From: Flavobacterium selenitireducens | GTDB lineage: Bacteria; Bacteroidota; Bacteroidia; Flavobacteriales; Flavobacteriaceae | Length of the DNA stretch: 64,000 nt | Direction: 5' to 3' | NCBI RefSeq assembly: GCF_014748335.1 | Contig: NZ_JAAVIY010000001.1 | Span: forward strand, 558,001-622,000 | Part shown: in pieces, positions 8,879 through 19,137 of the stretch | Layout of the letters: each line of letters starts with the position of its first letter | Numbering within the stretch: the first letter of the stretch is position 1 | Translations under genes and position numbers: made by a program | The notes under the pieces: model-generated | Told to the model about the DNA's origin: nothing | What the model saw: the letters and a program-made list of their open reading frames with translations, nothing else | Database searches by the model: none

Positions 8879-9239
8879 ATTTGCCGTGATTCGCGTCGTG
8901 CCGAAGGTCGAACGAGAAGAATTCATCAACGCAGGCATTATTTTGTTCTGCAAGCGCAAAAAGTTCCTTAAAGCGGTTTGCCTGTTGAGCGAATCGAAAT
9001 TGCGGGCGTTTTGCCACGAGACCGATTCCGCACAGGTGATTGCCAATCTTTCATCACTGGAGCGCATCGCCTCGGGCAGCAAAGATTCCGGCCAGATCGG
9101 GCAAATGGAGACGGCGGAACGTTTTCGCTGGCTGACGGCCATCCGCAGTACGGTCATCCAAACTTCGCGACCGCATCCTGGATTTACTTCAGACCCTGAG
9201 GCGACGCTGCAACGGCTTCTTTCCGAACTTGTTTTATAA
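8859..9239 (+). CDS. DUF3037 domain protein, partner of HipA-like kinase
   Basis: A 126-residue protein opening YEFAVIRVVPKVEREEFINAG, the typical start of DUF3037, with the conserved segment ERFRWLTAIRSTVIQTSRPH towards the end. It has no membrane segment. The ATG at 8859 lies inside the last 20 bases of the kinase gene, so the two are translated together and probably act together as kinase and adaptor, substrate or antitoxin-like partner. No function is established. The region after its stop carries a new promoter for the histidine kinase. Confidence 0.82.
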   Translation: MQEQLYEFAVIRVVPKVEREEFINAGIILFCKRKKFLKAVCLLSESKLRAFCHETDSAQVIANLSSLERIASGSKDSGQIGQMETAERFRWLTAIRSTVIQTSRPHPGFTSDPEATLQRLLSELVL

Positions 9240-9270
9240 ATTCTTTAAGAGTGACGGATTTCCAAAAGAG

Positions 9271-9278
9271 TATATTTG
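9271..9278 (+). promoter_or_regulatory. Bacteroidota -7 promoter element TATATTTG
   Basis: Exact match to TAnnTTTG, 28 bases before the chosen ATG of the histidine kinase. No clear -33 TTTG at standard spacing is seen. Confidence 0.55.
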
Positions 9279-9305
9279 TTACGAATACCGCTCACTCAAT
9301 TGCGA

Positions 9306-10853
9306 ATGTCCAATCCCGAATACCCGAAAAATGTGCTCTTAGACGACCGTTTCCGCACCATTGCGGACGCGGCTCCCGTAATGATTTGGATGTCAGGCGC
9401 CGATAAAAACCTGCATTTTTTCAATAAAGGCTGGCTCGACTTTACCGGCCGCACTCTCGAACAGGAATCGGGACAAGGATGGACACAAGGCGTTCATCCC
9501 GAAGATTACGAGCGCTGTGTTGGAAGTTACGTTGCCCGATTTGACGCACATGAGCCTTTCGAGATCGAATATCGCCTGAGGCGGCACGACGGTAATTACC
9601 GATGGATTCGCGACAAAGGCGTCCCGAGATACGAAACCGACGGAAGTTTTGCAGGCTATATCGGGAGTTGCATGGACGTGCACGATTCGCGGACGCTGAA
9701 CGAGCTTCTCGAGGAAAAAGTCGCGTTCCGCACCGAAAAACTGCGGGAACAAAAAGAATTTTCAGACACGGTTTTCAACGCTTCGATCGACGTCATGATC
9801 GTCTACGGAAAACATCTGGAGTTTTTGGCCCTCAACGACGCCGCCAAGAAGATGTACCGCATTACCGATGATGTGATCGGCAAAAAGGTCGTCGATGTGT
9901 TTCCGAAAGCAAAAGATTCCCAAGGCATTGCCGAAGTGGCGCGCGCGCTCAAAGGCGAGACGATCCACAATGAGATGTACTTTTCCGAAATTGCCAGCGT
10001 CTATTATGAAAATTTCATGATCCCACTTAAAAAAGCGGGTGAGGTTTACGCGGTTCTCGTGATCGCGCGTGACATTTCCAACCGCATCAAATCGGAAAAC
10101 AAATTAAAACAGCTCAACGAGAAACTGACGTCCCAAAACAGCGATTTGCAATCGAGCAATGAAGATTTGGAGTCGTTCAACTACATTGCGTCCCACGACT
10201 TGCAGGAACCGTTGCGCAAAGTCAACATGTTCGCGGGCAGAATCCTCGACAAAGACGGGAATAACCTGTCGGATCAGTCAAAAGATTACTTTGACAGACT
10301 GACATCGGCCACCACACGCATGCAAGCCTTGATCCAGTCGCTTCTCGAGTATTCGCGCATGAATTCGGACGATATAAAGTTCGTCAAAACCAACCTTAAC
10401 AAGACGCTTAAAGAAGTCAGGTCAGGGCTCGACGAAGTCATCAAAGAAAAAAACGCGACGATCGAATCGGGCGATTTGCCTTCGATCTCGGTAGTGCCGT
10501 TGCAGTTCCAGCAATTGCTGCACAACCTGGTTTCCAACGCATTGAAATACTCAAAGCAGGACCTTGCGCCCGTCATCAGGATTTCGGCAGAAAAAGTCAC
10601 GCTCCCGGAGAAAGGGTCTCGTGAGTTTTGGAAGATTTCGGTATCCGATAATGGCATCGGCTTCGACCCGGAATACAAACACAAGATTTTCGAGCTTTTC
10701 CAGCGGCTTCACGGCAAGATGGAATACGAGGGAACGGGCATCGGACTGGCCATTTGCCGCAAGATCGCCAATATTCATCACGGCTTTATCACCGCCGATG
10801 GCAAGCCAGGAGAAGGTTCTGTTTTCAATGTTCATATCCCTGTTAAAATTTAA
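9306..10853 (+). CDS. PAS-domain sensor histidine kinase
   Basis: A 515-residue soluble kinase. The first PAS/PAC domain (about 15-135) contains DAAPVMIWMS, and HPEDYERCVGSY and YRWIRDKGVPR are typical PAC text. A second PAS follows (about 150-265), then a short coiled coil. The HisKA box YIASHDLQEPLRK has phospho-acceptor His297, and the HATPase domain includes LVSNALKYSK, ISVSDNGIGFD and GTGIGLAICRKI. It has no transmembrane segment, so the signal is likely cytoplasmic or redox/light. Start ATG (MSNPEYPKN) is preferred over the TTG at 9276 because that overlaps the -7 promoter box. The kinase subtype (SHDLQEPLRK) matches the second module of the kinase at 19278-23438. The response regulator next door is the probable partner. 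Confidence 0.9.
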   Translation: MSNPEYPKNVLLDDRFRTIADAAPVMIWMSGADKNLHFFNKGWLDFTGRTLEQESGQGWTQGVHPEDYERCVGSYVARFDAHEPFEIEYRLRRHDGNYRWIRDKGVPRYETDGSFAGYIGSCMDVHDSRTLNELLEEKVAFRTEKLREQKEFSDTVFNASIDVMIVYGKHLEFLALNDAAKKMYRITDDVIGKKVVDVFPKAKDSQGIAEVARALKGETIHNEMYFSEIASVYYENFMIPLKKAGEVYAVLVIARDISNRIKSENKLKQLNEKLTSQNSDLQSSNEDLESFNYIASHDLQEPLRKVNMFAGRILDKDGNNLSDQSKDYFDRLTSATTRMQALIQSLLEYSRMNSDDIKFVKTNLNKTLKEVRSGLDEVIKEKNATIESGDLPSISVVPLQFQQLLHNLVSNALKYSKQDLAPVIRISAEKVTLPEKGSREFWKISVSDNGIGFDPEYKHKIFELFQRLHGKMEYEGTGIGLAICRKIANIHHGFITADGKPGEGSVFNVHIPVKI

Positions 10854-10912
10854 GCTGCATTTAAGATTAGCCAACCTATAAATCATTACTTTTACACCTT
10901 ATAACCCACTCT

Positions 10913-11365
10913 ATGATCCACGACAAAAATATCGTTGAAATCCTATTGGTCGACGATGACCAAGATGACAGAAGCATTTTCAGCGACGCTTTGAGCGAAC
11001 TCAAGATCGAATCGAACCTGAATATGCTCGAAGACGGTCGTGAACTTGTGAATTATCTTGAAAACACGAAAAACAAACGTCCGGACATTATTTTCCTCGA
11101 TTTGAACATGCCGTACAAGTCCGGTGTGGAATGTTTGAAGGAAATTCGGTTGATCGAGAAGTTCCGCGATCTTTCGGTGGCGATTTATTCGACTTCGAAT
11201 TCCGAAAAAGACATGGAAGATACGTTCATCAACGGGGCCAATATCTACATCCGCAAGCCAAACGATTTTACACAGCTCAAAAAAGTGCTTACGGAAGTCT
11301 TAAGCATCAATTGGCAGTTTCATACTTCGGCATTGAACAAAGAAACGTTTTTGCTCAATATTTGA
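10913..11365 (+). CDS. Single-domain response regulator (Rcp1-like)
   Basis: The 150-residue receiver has the acidic pocket LLVDDDQDDR, phospho-acceptor Asp63 in IIFLDLNMP, Thr/Ser in IYSTSNSEKD and Lys in YIRKPND. There is no output domain. Such stand-alone receivers typically shuttle phosphate to or from phytochrome-type kinases carrying SHDLQEPLRK boxes, like the gene just upstream (59-base gap). A good intrinsic terminator follows at 11387. Confidence 0.9.
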   Translation: MIHDKNIVEILLVDDDQDDRSIFSDALSELKIESNLNMLEDGRELVNYLENTKNKRPDIIFLDLNMPYKSGVECLKEIRLIEKFRDLSVAIYSTSNSEKDMEDTFINGANIYIRKPNDFTQLKKVLTEVLSINWQFHTSALNKETFLLNI

Positions 11366-11386
11366 GTTCCCCTTTAAAGTATCGCG

Positions 11387-11411
11387 CCTCCCAATCGGGA
11401 GGTTTTTTTTT
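11387..11411 (+). terminator. Intrinsic terminator after response regulator
   Basis: CCTCCC, loop AATC, GGGAGG, then nine T residues. It separates the signalling pair from the TamB/TamL operon. The following stretch to 11599 holds no gene; a near-consensus -7 box TACCTTTA lies just before the tamB start. Confidence 0.85.
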
Positions 11412-11599
11412 GGAAGAAATCCGCCACGTCAATGAGGATTTTGAAAGGACATCTGTAAATAATATAATATCCCAACCTTTCCTTATAAACGAAAAAGCGC
11501 GATTGTTCCGCATTTTTGTAAGTGATTTCATTGTATTATTTTCCAGGCAAACATTGATTTCCCGGCGGCTTGCCTTACCTTTAAAGAAAGCATCTCGAA

Positions 11600-14500
11600 T
11601 TGAATAAATATGTACGCAAAAGTCTGAAAATTACAGCCTGGACGGTTGGTTCCGTCATTGGCCTGTTCCTGCTTTTGGTGTTGCTGATCCAGGTGCCCGC
11701 CGTACAGAATTACCTGCGCGGGAAAGCCGTGACCTATCTCGAGAAAAAAATCGGGACGCCGGTGCGCATCGACCGCATTGAGATCGGGCTTCCGAAAAAA
11801 GTCATCATCGAAGGGATTTTCCTCAGGGACCAAAAAGGCGACACCTTGATATTGGGCGAAAAGATCGCCGTGGACATCAGCCTTTTCAAGCTTATGTCGA
11901 ATGAGGTCGAGATCAATTCGGTAGACCTGAAAGGCATCAATGCCAACGTGATCCGAAACAAGGATTCCGTATTCAACTTCGATTACATCATCAAGGCTTT
12001 CGACTCTGGCCAACCGTCGGACCCGAACGCCAAGCCAATGAAAATTTCGGTTAAAAACGTAAATCTCGACCGTATCAAAGTTCGGTTCGACGACGCGATT
12101 TCAAAGAATGACCTCGAAGTTTCCCTTCATCATTTCGACACCAAAATCAAGAAATTCGATATTGACAAATCTGATTTTGAAGTGCCCAAGATCACAATGG
12201 ACGGCCTCAGACTCAAATTGGCCCAAGGTGAACTGGTACGCGAAATCGGCGAAAAGACAGCCGAAGTCGCCGATTCGCTTGCCCAAAACCCGAGTTTTAC
12301 CTTAAAGTTAGGCGAGATCGATTTTACGCGCATCGCCATTGGTTACGACAATGCAGGGACGAACCTCAATTCTGGCCTCACGCTCAAAAAACTAAGGATG
12401 AAGTTCGACAAGACCGACATCCAAGGCCAGACATTGGCTGTTTCGTCTATGGAAATGAACGGCCTCAAAGGCGGGTTTACGTTAGGAAAGGCCAAGCAGC
12501 AAAAAATCAAACGCGAGATAGCACTCGAATCAAAAGCTGCCACGACGGGCTGGAACGTCACGCTCGGCCAGGCAGCGCTTACCGATATCGACTTTCGCTT
12601 TGACGACGAGAACGCCCAGCGCGTCAAAAAGGGAATCGATTACAAACACCTCGCCCTTTCCGGATTTGAGCTTAAGGCAACCAATGTGAGCTATAGTCCC
12701 GACGTAATTTCAGGGAACGTAAAATCGTTGAAGATGCGCGACAAGAGCGGCGTGGTGATCGAAAAACTGCAAGCGGAATTTTATTACGGGCCCAAACAAG
12801 CCTATGCGAAAAACCTGTATCTCAAAACGCCCAAAACCGAAATCAGGGACAGGCTTGTGGCGGGTTATCCGTCTCTGGAGTCACTGTCGGATGCGCCGGG
12901 CGAACTTTTGCTCGACGCCGACCTCAAAAACAGCAGGATCGCGTTTGAGGATATTTTACTCTTCGTCCCGACGCTCGAAGACACCAATCCGTTCAAGGAC
13001 AACCCAAAAGCGGTCGTGTTCATAAACGGCCAGTTGAAAGGCAAGCTCAAAGACCTGTCGATCCCGAATCTTGAAGTGAGCGGCATCGGCAACACGCGCA
13101 TAGCGGCAAGCGGGCGGATTACGGGTCTACCCGATGCCAAAACCGCTCGCTTCGATCTCAATATCAGGCAAGTCCAAACGACGGCAAAAGACATTTACGG
13201 CTTTGTTCCCAAAGGCACGATCCCCGACAACATCCAACTTCCGGCGAAGATAAACCTGGCGGGAACTTTCAAAGGCTCGGCCGATAACCTCGTCGCGAAT
13301 CTCGATGCGAAGACGAGTTTCGGAAATGCCAAAGTCAAGGGCTTTTTCGACGGTCGCGCCAAAAACCGGGAGAAATATGATGCCGATGTGGTTCTCGACA
13401 ATTTCGACCTCGGAAAACTCATCAAAAACGATTCTATCGGAACCATCAGCCTCAAAACGAAAGTCGTCGGCACGGGACTCGATCCCAAAACCGCCGTGGC
13501 CCAACTCAACGGACGACTCCAAAAAGCGGAATTCAACGGTTATACGTACCGCAACCTGAACCTCAAAGGCGATATCAAAAACGGTCAATTCAACGCCGTC
13601 GCGGATATGAGCGACCCGAACCTGACCTTCGACTTGGTAACGAGCGGCAATTTCAGGGACAAGTATCCGTCGGTAAAACTATTGCTCAACGTCGATATCG
13701 CCGATCTTGAAAAACTCAACCTGCACGCTGGCCCGATGAAACTCAAAGGAAAGGTAGATGCCGATATGGCCTCCACGAATCCCGACATGCTCAACGGGAA
13801 AGTGAGCGCGTATCATTTGGTGATCGCCAATGCCGAAGAACAATTCCAGCTCGATTCGATTACCGCGACGGCAGCATCTACCGCAGATTCCACCAAACTC
13901 AACGTAAAGTCCCAATTCCTCAAAGCCGATATGCAAGGCCGGTTCAAGCTGACCAAAGTCGGGGCCGCCATTACCCAGACGGTTTCCAAATTCTACAATC
14001 TCAGACCGAATGCGGAAGCGCGGAAGGAAGACCTCGGAGAGCAATCGTTCGAACTCAGGGCCGACGTCCACAACGATCCCGTGCTGCAAAAACTGGTTCC
14101 GAAACTGACGCGCCTGGAACCCGTGCATCTCGAGGCGAAATACAATTCGGCAGGTGACAGCCTTTCGGTTTTAGGGACGATCCCGAGATTGGTTTACGCC
14201 GAGAATACCATCAGCGGCGGCGCGATAAACATTCGCACCGAAGGCGATTCGCTCGTGTACAACATCAACATCGACAACATCGAAAACAAAAGTTTCCAAA
14301 TTCCCGATACCAACCTCGGCGGAAGCGTCAAGGACAACACGATCGCCTATAACCTCGTGGTGCGCGACCTCGAAGGCAAGGAACATTACACGATTGCTGG
14401 GGATTTGAAAGCGATCGAACAACTCAACGAAATCCATTTGGATCCGAACGGACTCACACTCAATTACGATCCGTGGAACATCGATCCGGCGAACAGGATC

Positions 14501-16714
14501 CGATTGGGAAATGGAGGCGTGAACGCCCAAAATTTCAAGCTCGAGCGCGAGGGAAGCAGCATCGCATTGCAATCTGCCGGGGACGATATGAACGCTCCTA
14601 TCGACGTAACTTTTACCGATTTCAAGATCGAGACCATTACCAAGATAATCGCCAAGGAAACCAAGGACGGCTTCTCGGTCGCCGGCAACCTCAACGGAAC
14701 GGCCAACCTTAAAGACTTGCAGACGAATCCTGTCTTTACTTCCGATCTGACCATAGAAAACCTGATGGTAAGCAAGGACACCGTCGGAAACGTCAATATC
14801 AAGGTAGACAATGCCGTTGCCAACACGTATCGCGCCGACGTCGAAATTTCCGGCAACGACAACCAGGTCAACCTAAACGGAAACTATCGCAGCGACTCCA
14901 AGACGTTCGATCTCGACCTTGACATGCAACGTCTGCAAATGACGAGCGTCCAAGCTTTTACCCAAGGCCAGATCAGGAAAAGCAGCGGATTTTTGTCGGG
15001 GAAACTCAAGATTACAGGCAATGCGGACGATCCCAACATCAACGGGGAAGTAGTTTTCAACGACGCCAGATTCACCGTTACCGAACTCAATTCCGCCCTG
15101 AGCGTCCAAAAAGAGCGCATTTTGTTTACCGACGAAGGCATCATTTTCAACTCGTTTTCATTCGAGGATGAAGAAAAAAACCGACTCAACCTCAACGGGA
15201 AGATCCTGACGTCGAATTATCGGGATTTCGCCTTCGACATGAAGATTCGCGCCAACGATTTCCGCGCCGTGAATTCTACCGAAAAAGACAACGACCTGTT
15301 TTACGGAAAACTGTATTTCGATACCAATCTCGACATCAGCGGCAACCTCAACCAACCCGTAGTGACGGGCTCGCTCAAAATCAACGACAATACGGATTTT
15401 ACGGTCGTTTTACCTCAATCCGATCCCGGAATCGCCGACCGCGAAGGCATTATTGAATTCATAGACGTCGACAATCCGCAACTTACCGAGAAACTCATGA
15501 CAGAGGCCGATTCGCTCAAAACATCGGTATTCAAAGGAATGGATGTTGACGTCAACATCGAGATCAACAAAGAGGCGAAGCTTTCGCTGGTGATCGACAA
15601 AGGGAACGGCGATTACCTCGAGCTTAAAGGAGAAGCCAGGCTCAACGGCGGCATCGATCCGTCGGGCAAAACCAATTTGACCGGTCGTTACGAGTTATCG
15701 GAAGGGTTCTACCAGATGTCGTTCAACCTCATCAAGCGAAAATTCGAGATCGCGGACGGCAGCTACCTCCTGTGGACGGGCGATCCCACGACGGCCGACA
15801 TCAACATCACAGCCGTTTATACCGCCAACACCGCTCCTATCGATCTTGTCGGAAACCAATTGGGCGCCGTCTCGAATTCGATACGGAACACTTACAAGCA
15901 ACGTCTCCCGTTCCAGGCCAAGCTCATGATGAAAGGCCAATTGCTCAAGCCCGAAATTTCGTTCGACATTGACCTTCCGGACAAAAATTACGGTGTTTCG
16001 TCCGATATCGTCGATGCGGCCCGCACCAAACTGGCGGAATTGCGACAGGACCCGGCAGAGCTCAACAAACAGGTTTTTGCGCTGTTGCTCCTGAACCGGT
16101 TCATAGGAGAAAACCCGTTTGCGAGCCAGGCTGGCGGCATGTCGGGAGAAACTTTTGCTAGACAGTCCGTAAGCAAAATATTGTCGCAGCAGTTGAACAA
16201 CCTCGCTGCCGAACTCGTGAGCGGCTTTGAAGTCAATTTCGACCTGGAATCATCGGAAGATTACACCACCGGGGCACGCGAAAACCGCACGGACCTGAAT
16301 GTCGCCGTTTCCAAAACGTTGCTAAACGATAGGCTCAAAGTTACGGTCGGCAGCAATTTCGGACTGGAAGGCCCGCAGCAGGCAAACGAGCAGACGAATA
16401 ATATAGCGGGTGACCTTTCAGCGGAATACCAGCTGACGCGCGATGGCCGTTACGCCGTGCGCGCCTACCGCAAGAACGAATACCAAATGGCTTTGCAGGG
16501 ACAAGTGATAGAAACCGGCGTGGCCTTCATCATCACCATGGATTACAACCAATTCCGGGAATTGTTTCACCGAAGTGACGAGGAAAAGAAAATGATACGG
16601 GACGAAAAGCGTGCGAAACGCGACAAAAAAGAAGCCGAAGCACGCAAAAAAGCCGCCAACGACGCCAAACTACAAGAGATTCAGGAAACCGAACCGGAAA
16701 CCGACGAAGACTGA
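11600..16714 (+). CDS. tamB: Translocation and assembly module protein TamB
   Basis: This 1704-residue protein has one N-terminal membrane anchor (about 9-31: ITAWTVGSVIGLFLLLVLLIQV). A long repetitive beta-rich AsmA/TamB-like body follows, with many Asp/Asn-Gly turns, a C-terminal TamB (DUF490) domain (about 1250-1640), and a charged Lys/Glu tail. TamB-type proteins span the periplasm and help insert outer-membrane proteins or move phospholipids. The start is TTG at 11600 (MNKYVRKSL). No ATG lies near, and the anchor begins directly after it. The next gene, 33 bases downstream, encodes its partner TamL, so the two form an operon. Family call is strong. Confidence 0.93.
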   Translation: MNKYVRKSLKITAWTVGSVIGLFLLLVLLIQVPAVQNYLRGKAVTYLEKKIGTPVRIDRIEIGLPKKVIIEGIFLRDQKGDTLILGEKIAVDISLFKLMSNEVEINSVDLKGINANVIRNKDSVFNFDYIIKAFDSGQPSDPNAKPMKISVKNVNLDRIKVRFDDAISKNDLEVSLHHFDTKIKKFDIDKSDFEVPKITMDGLRLKLAQGELVREIGEKTAEVADSLAQNPSFTLKLGEIDFTRIAIGYDNAGTNLNSGLTLKKLRMKFDKTDIQGQTLAVSSMEMNGLKGGFTLGKAKQQKIKREIALESKAATTGWNVTLGQAALTDIDFRFDDENAQRVKKGIDYKHLALSGFELKATNVSYSPDVISGNVKSLKMRDKSGVVIEKLQAEFYYGPKQAYAKNLYLKTPKTEIRDRLVAGYPSLESLSDAPGELLLDADLKNSRIAFEDILLFVPTLEDTNPFKDNPKAVVFINGQLKGKLKDLSIPNLEVSGIGNTRIAASGRITGLPDAKTARFDLNIRQVQTTAKDIYGFVPKGTIPDNIQLPAKINLAGTFKGSADNLVANLDAKTSFGNAKVKGFFDGRAKNREKYDADVVLDNFDLGKLIKNDSIGTISLKTKVVGTGLDPKTAVAQLNGRLQKAEFNGYTYRNLNLKGDIKNGQFNAVADMSDPNLTFDLVTSGNFRDKYPSVKLLLNVDIADLEKLNLHAGPMKLKGKVDADMASTNPDMLNGKVSAYHLVIANAEEQFQLDSITATAASTADSTKLNVKSQFLKADMQGRFKLTKVGAAITQTVSKFYNLRPNAEARKEDLGEQSFELRADVHNDPVLQKLVPKLTRLEPVHLEAKYNSAGDSLSVLGTIPRLVYAENTISGGAINIRTEGDSLVYNINIDNIENKSFQIPDTNLGGSVKDNTIAYNLVVRDLEGKEHYTIAGDLKAIEQLNEIHLDPNGLTLNYDPWNIDPANRIRLGNGGVNAQNFKLEREGSSIALQSAGDDMNAPIDVTFTDFKIETITKIIAKETKDGFSVAGNLNGTANLKDLQTNPVFTSDLTIENLMVSKDTVGNVNIKVDNAVANTYRADVEISGNDNQVNLNGNYRSDSKTFDLDLDMQRLQMTSVQAFTQGQIRKSSGFLSGKLKITGNADDPNINGEVVFNDARFTVTELNSALSVQKERILFTDEGIIFNSFSFEDEEKNRLNLNGKILTSNYRDFAFDMKIRANDFRAVNSTEKDNDLFYGKLYFDTNLDISGNLNQPVVTGSLKINDNTDFTVVLPQSDPGIADREGIIEFIDVDNPQLTEKLMTEADSLKTSVFKGMDVDVNIEINKEAKLSLVIDKGNGDYLELKGEARLNGGIDPSGKTNLTGRYELSEGFYQMSFNLIKRKFEIADGSYLLWTGDPTTADINITAVYTANTAPIDLVGNQLGAVSNSIRNTYKQRLPFQAKLMMKGQLLKPEISFDIDLPDKNYGVSSDIVDAARTKLAELRQDPAELNKQVFALLLLNRFIGENPFASQAGGMSGETFARQSVSKILSQQLNNLAAELVSGFEVNFDLESSEDYTTGARENRTDLNVAVSKTLLNDRLKVTVGSNFGLEGPQQANEQTNNIAGDLSAEYQLTRDGRYAVRAYRKNEYQMALQGQVIETGVAFIITMDYNQFRELFHRSDEEKKMIRDEKRAKRDKKEAEARKKAANDAKLQEIQETEPETDED

Positions 16715-16747
16715 TTCGCGTCGAAGTAATATGAAATAACGACTTGA

Positions 16748-19123
16748 ATGAAGATCGAGAACAGACATCGCGACAATATAAAAACGATCCCAGAAAAAAA
16801 TCGCATCCCATCCGCATTGAGGAAAATTGCGCTAAGCTTTGCGTTGCTTTTCGTCATTTCGTGCTCCAACACCAAATACCTCAAGGAGGGCGAATTGCTG
16901 TATTTGGGTGCGGAAGTGGACATCAAGGAAGATTCCATGCCGAAAAAGAACAAAAAGGCGCTCAAAAAAGAACTCGAGGGATTGACGCGTCCGCGACCGA
17001 ACAAAGCCATTTTGGGATTGCGCCCCAAGCTCTACATCTGGAACCTCGCCGGCGAACCTAAAAAAGAGAAAGGCTTTCGCAACTGGCTTCGGACCAAAGT
17101 AGGAGAAGAACCCGTGCTGTTTCACCAGGTCGACCTTGACTACAATGCGGAAGTACTCCAAAGCTACGCTCAGAACAAAGGCTATTTCAAGGCGATAGTC
17201 TCCGCCGATTCTACGCGCCGCGGCAAAAAAGCCAAAGCGAAATACACCATAACGCCGGGCCCGAGATACACAATCAAAAGCGTTACGTTTCCTGAGGATT
17301 CCGTAGACTCCGACCTCGATTCCACCATCGCCCGCACCAAAAGGAGATCGTTGCTCAAAGTAGGCGAAGGTTTTGACCTCGATATCGTAAAGGATGAACG
17401 CGATCGCATTGACGGAAGACTGAAACAAAAAGGCTATTTCTTTTTCAGCCCCGATTACCTGAAGGTCCAGGTCGACAGCACCATAGGCGAGCACAAAGTC
17501 GATCTGTTCCTGCGCGTCAAAGACGAGACGCCGGCCGAGGCCAAAAAAATTTATAAGATCAACGACGTTTTTATCTATCCGAATTTCAACGTTCGCAAAG
17601 ACACCATCGGGATCGATTCCACGGATGTCACGTATTACAACGACTTTGTCATCATCGACAAGCAAAACCTGTTCAAGCCGCGCATTTTCGACCGCACGAT
17701 GTATTTCAAAAAAGGAGACGTCTACAGCCGCACCGCCCATAACCTCACCTTAAGCCGATTGACCAACCTGGGTGTCTTCAAATTCGTCAAGAACGACTTC
17801 AAGGTCGTCGACGATGAAGAAGGCAACAAACTTGACGCATTTTATTACCTGACGCCACTTCCCAAAAAATCGATCCGCATCGAAGTGCTCGGGAAAACCA
17901 ATTCCGCTAATTACACCGGTAGCGAACTCAACGTGAACTGGAGCAACCGCAACACGTTCAAAGGTGCCGAATTGCTCCAGATCACCGCATTCGGCGGGCT
18001 TGAAGTACAGGTTTCGGGCCAAAACAAAGGGTTCAACGTCTACCGCGTCGGAGGAGAAGCCAACCTTGTCTGGCCGCGTTTCATCAGTCCGTTCAAGCTC
18101 GAATCCCCAAGCGGCTTCATGCCAAGGACACGCGCTTCCCTCGGGTATGAATACCAGATGCGGCAGCAATTGTACTCACTGAATTCGTTCAAAGGCTCTT
18201 TCGGCTATTTGTGGAAGGAAAACGCCAGGCGGGAACACGAGCTGAAAGTCTCGGAAGTCACCTACGTCAATCCCGGCAACGTCACCGACCTCTACCGGGA
18301 GCGCATCCGCCAGGACAGCACCGGAACGCTCGAGAAAGTCATTCGCAAACAATTGATCTTCGGGCCGGTTTATACTTATACTTACACGAACACGATGCGG
18401 CAGCGCCTCAAGCACACGATTTACTTCAAAGGCATGCTTGACGTGGCCGGGACCATTGCGGGATTAGCCACCGGAGCCAACGTCCGCAAAGGCGATACTA
18501 CGAATGTTTTTGGCGTTCCGTTCAGCCAATACGTAAAAATGGAAGCGGATTTCAGGCACTATTGGAAATTCGGCGAAAATACCCAACTCGCCAGCCGCAT
18601 CATCGCCGGTTACGGACACGCTTACGGAAATTCATACGACTTGCCGTTCATCAAACAATTTTTCATCGGAGGAACCAACAGCATAAGGGCATTTCGGGCC
18701 AGGTCGCTCGGGCCGGGAACCTACCGACCGGACGTGAACCGGGACGAATTCCTGCCTGACCAATCCGGCGACATTAAGCTTGAGCTCAATACGGAAGTCC
18801 GCCAAAAATTGTTCAGTATCGTCCATGGAGCGGTGTTCGTCGATGCGGGTAACATCTGGCTGCGCAACAACGGAACCGAAGAAAATCCGTTGCCCGGAGC
18901 AAAATTCACGAGCAAATTCCTAAGTGAACTCGCTGTGGGAACAGGTTTGGGTTTGCGGTTCGACCTGTCGTTCCTCGTGCTTCGAACCGACCTCGCCTTC
19001 CCGTTGCGCAAGCCGTGGCTACCAGAAAACGACCGTTGGGTGCTCGACAGCATCAACTTTTCAAGCAGCACCTGGCGCAAGGAAAACCTCGTGTTCAACC
19101 TCGCGATCGGTTATCCGTTTTGA
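16748..19123 (+). CDS. tamL: TamL: lipoprotein BamA/TamA-family outer-membrane protein
   Basis: The 791-residue protein has a lipoprotein signal (ALLFVISC, lipid on the Cys of SCSNTKYL), POTRA-like segments in the N-terminal half (for example ARTKRRSLLKVGEGFDLD), and a C-terminal Omp85 barrel. The barrel shows the characteristic IGGTNSIRAFRARSLGPG motif and the closing strand NLVFNLAIGYPF. In Bacteroidota, TamA is replaced by this lipidated TamL, which partners TamB. It directly follows tamB. The N-terminus before the leader is longer than usual (about 25 charged residues), so a slightly later start is possible but no good ATG is present. Confidence 0.93.
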   Translation: MKIENRHRDNIKTIPEKNRIPSALRKIALSFALLFVISCSNTKYLKEGELLYLGAEVDIKEDSMPKKNKKALKKELEGLTRPRPNKAILGLRPKLYIWNLAGEPKKEKGFRNWLRTKVGEEPVLFHQVDLDYNAEVLQSYAQNKGYFKAIVSADSTRRGKKAKAKYTITPGPRYTIKSVTFPEDSVDSDLDSTIARTKRRSLLKVGEGFDLDIVKDERDRIDGRLKQKGYFFFSPDYLKVQVDSTIGEHKVDLFLRVKDETPAEAKKIYKINDVFIYPNFNVRKDTIGIDSTDVTYYNDFVIIDKQNLFKPRIFDRTMYFKKGDVYSRTAHNLTLSRLTNLGVFKFVKNDFKVVDDEEGNKLDAFYYLTPLPKKSIRIEVLGKTNSANYTGSELNVNWSNRNTFKGAELLQITAFGGLEVQVSGQNKGFNVYRVGGEANLVWPRFISPFKLESPSGFMPRTRASLGYEYQMRQQLYSLNSFKGSFGYLWKENARREHELKVSEVTYVNPGNVTDLYRERIRQDSTGTLEKVIRKQLIFGPVYTYTYTNTMRQRLKHTIYFKGMLDVAGTIAGLATGANVRKGDTTNVFGVPFSQYVKMEADFRHYWKFGENTQLASRIIAGYGHAYGNSYDLPFIKQFFIGGTNSIRAFRARSLGPGTYRPDVNRDEFLPDQSGDIKLELNTEVRQKLFSIVHGAVFVDAGNIWLRNNGTEENPLPGAKFTSKFLSELAVGTGLGLRFDLSFLVLRTDLAFPLRKPWLPENDRWVLDSINFSSSTWRKENLVFNLAIGYPF

Positions 19124-19137
19124 TTTTTTCGAAGCTT

